Below, piece after piece: positions 63,260 to 64,000 of a stretch of DNA of 64,000 nt (the stretch's first letter is position 1; the number at the start of each line of letters is the position of its first letter). Under the pieces are notes generated by a model that did not search any database, was not told the DNA's origin, and was given only the letters and a program-made list of their open reading frames with translations. Location: NCBI RefSeq assembly GCF_040939785.1, contig NZ_CP162553.1:7149001-7213000 (forward strand). The letters run 5' to 3'. The stretch is from Bradyrhizobium lupini (GTDB lineage Bacteria > Pseudomonadota > Alphaproteobacteria > Rhizobiales > Xanthobacteraceae). The translations under genes were made by a program, and so were the position numbers.

Positions 63260-64000
63260 TTAGTTTGCCTGCGGTCGAGACTCCGGCTCGATCTGCGTGG
63301 CGGCGGGCTTAAACACCCTCGCCGGATGGCTGAAGATCTCGAATTCGTCGCCCCGCGCTATGCCGACAAGCGTGATCCCGCTGGCTTCGGCCGTTCGGAC
63401 TGCGAGCGCGGTCGGTGCAGACATGGCAACGACGACGCCGGCGCCGATCGCGGCGGTTTTTTGCACCATCTCGACCGAAATCCGGCTGGTGAGAATGACG
63501 GCGCCAGCGCGGCCGGATGCTCCTTCCGTCGCGAGAGCGCCAGCAAGCTTGTCGAGGGCGTTGTGGCGCCCCACGTCCTCGCGCACCGTCATGGTCTTGC
63601 CGACTGGCTCGAAAAAACCCGCGGCGTGAGCGGCGCGTGTCTTGTGGTTGAGGATCTGTGACTCGCTGAGGGTTGCGACGGCCGTGCTGATCTGCTCCGC
63701 CGTGAGGTTCGCTGGCTGCTCGACGCACTGAACGATCCGCCCGGCTTCCCGCAAGCTGTCGATGCCGCACAGGCCGCAACCCGTCGGCCCGACCAGATGT
63801 CGCCGGCGCTCCTTCAGGCGGCGCCCGGCGTTCGTTCGCAGCCATAGCCGCAGTTCGATGCCGTCGCGACCGGAAACGACCGTGAGCTCCTCGATCTCGC
63901 CGATGTCCCCGATGATCCCTTCGGTCAGGCTGAATCCCACAGCAAGATCGGTCAGATCGGCGGGAGTTGCCATCACAACGGCGACGGTCGTTCCGTCGTA
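63260..64000 (-). CDS. fdhD: Sulfurtransferase FdhD, N-terminus beyond window
   Basis: The right end of the window carries the C-terminal about 246 residues of FdhD, which transfers sulfur from IscS to the molybdenum cofactor of formate dehydrogenase. The catalytic cysteines are in HLVGPTGCGLCGIDSLREA. The cofactor site VREDVGRHNALDKLAGAL is also present. The frame stays open to the last base of the window, with YDGTTVAVVMATPADLTDLA at the edge, so the start lies outside. No formate dehydrogenase gene is seen here. Confidence 0.9.
   Translation of the reverse strand, partial: YDGTTVAVVMATPADLTDLAVGFSLTEGIIGDIGEIEELTVVSGRDGIELRLWLRTNAGRRLKERRRHLVGPTGCGLCGIDSLREAGRIVQCVEQPANLTAEQISTAVATLSESQILNHKTRAAHAAGFFEPVGKTMTVREDVGRHNALDKLAGALATEGASGRAGAVILTSRISVEMVQKTAAIGAGVVVAMSAPTALAVRTAEASGITLVGIARGDEFEIFSHPARVFKPAATQIEPESRPQAN

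Overview
The window is a high-GC alphaproteobacterial chromosome segment, most likely Bradyrhizobium or a close relative. Three things suggest this. First, three copies occur of a palindromic intergenic repeat built on CGTCATTGCGAG and its complement, a type familiar from Bradyrhizobium. Second, two-component and LuxR/FixJ-type genes are dense. Third, there are many small secreted or zinc-knuckle proteins of the kind common in that genus. The genus is inferred; there is no rRNA or other marker in the window.

Layout. 1-8552 looks like the right end of a genomic island or decayed accessory region: small orphan genes, broken genes, a NYN-domain protein and a DUF4142 protein. It ends in a three-gene unit (GHKL ATPase, STAS-like DUF4325 protein, two-TM membrane protein), followed at 8503-8552 by the isolated 3' half of a tRNA-Arg(UCG), a classic attachment-site scar. 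8.6-22 kb holds core-like genes: AraC regulator, EamA exporter, histone-like Lys/Ala protein, photolyase (apparently CTG start), chemoreceptor, 1-Cys peroxiredoxin and a secreted phosphodiesterase-type hydrolase. 22.5-26.2 kb is a MacAB-like efflux operon with a small LuxR protein. 26.9-29.8 kb is a FixJ/CsgD-like regulator followed by five tandem curlin-repeat-like secreted proteins. 30-36 kb carries an acetyltransferase, an SDR, an outer-membrane beta-barrel, a class C beta-lactamase-like protein and an ArsR/SRPBCC pair with a clear promoter and operator. 36-39.3 kb has two orphan solute-binding proteins and an IclR regulator. 40.4-43.5 kb has a NarL-type two-component pair divergent from a DUF2380/DUF3280-like protein. 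43.5-48.9 kb is a sugar-acid catabolic locus (DgoD-like dehydratase, SDR, IdnD-like dehydrogenase; divergent GntR regulator and MFS transporter). 49-64 kb has an ArsB-family permease, two PAS hybrid kinases, a zinc metallopeptidase, a biotin carboxylase subunit, oxaloacetate decarboxylase, acylphosphatase, a LysR/tautomerase pair, a DnaB-like ATPase, lipB, a FliN-like protein, tRNA-Leu(GAG) and an fdhD running off the right edge.

A caution governs the whole annotation. Ten otherwise well-conserved genes, including lipB, are interrupted by a single one-base frameshift each, about one per 6 kb. Several are in short homopolymers. This pattern fits residual indel errors in the assembly better than real gene decay, so I describe those genes as the proteins they would encode and mark the breakpoints.
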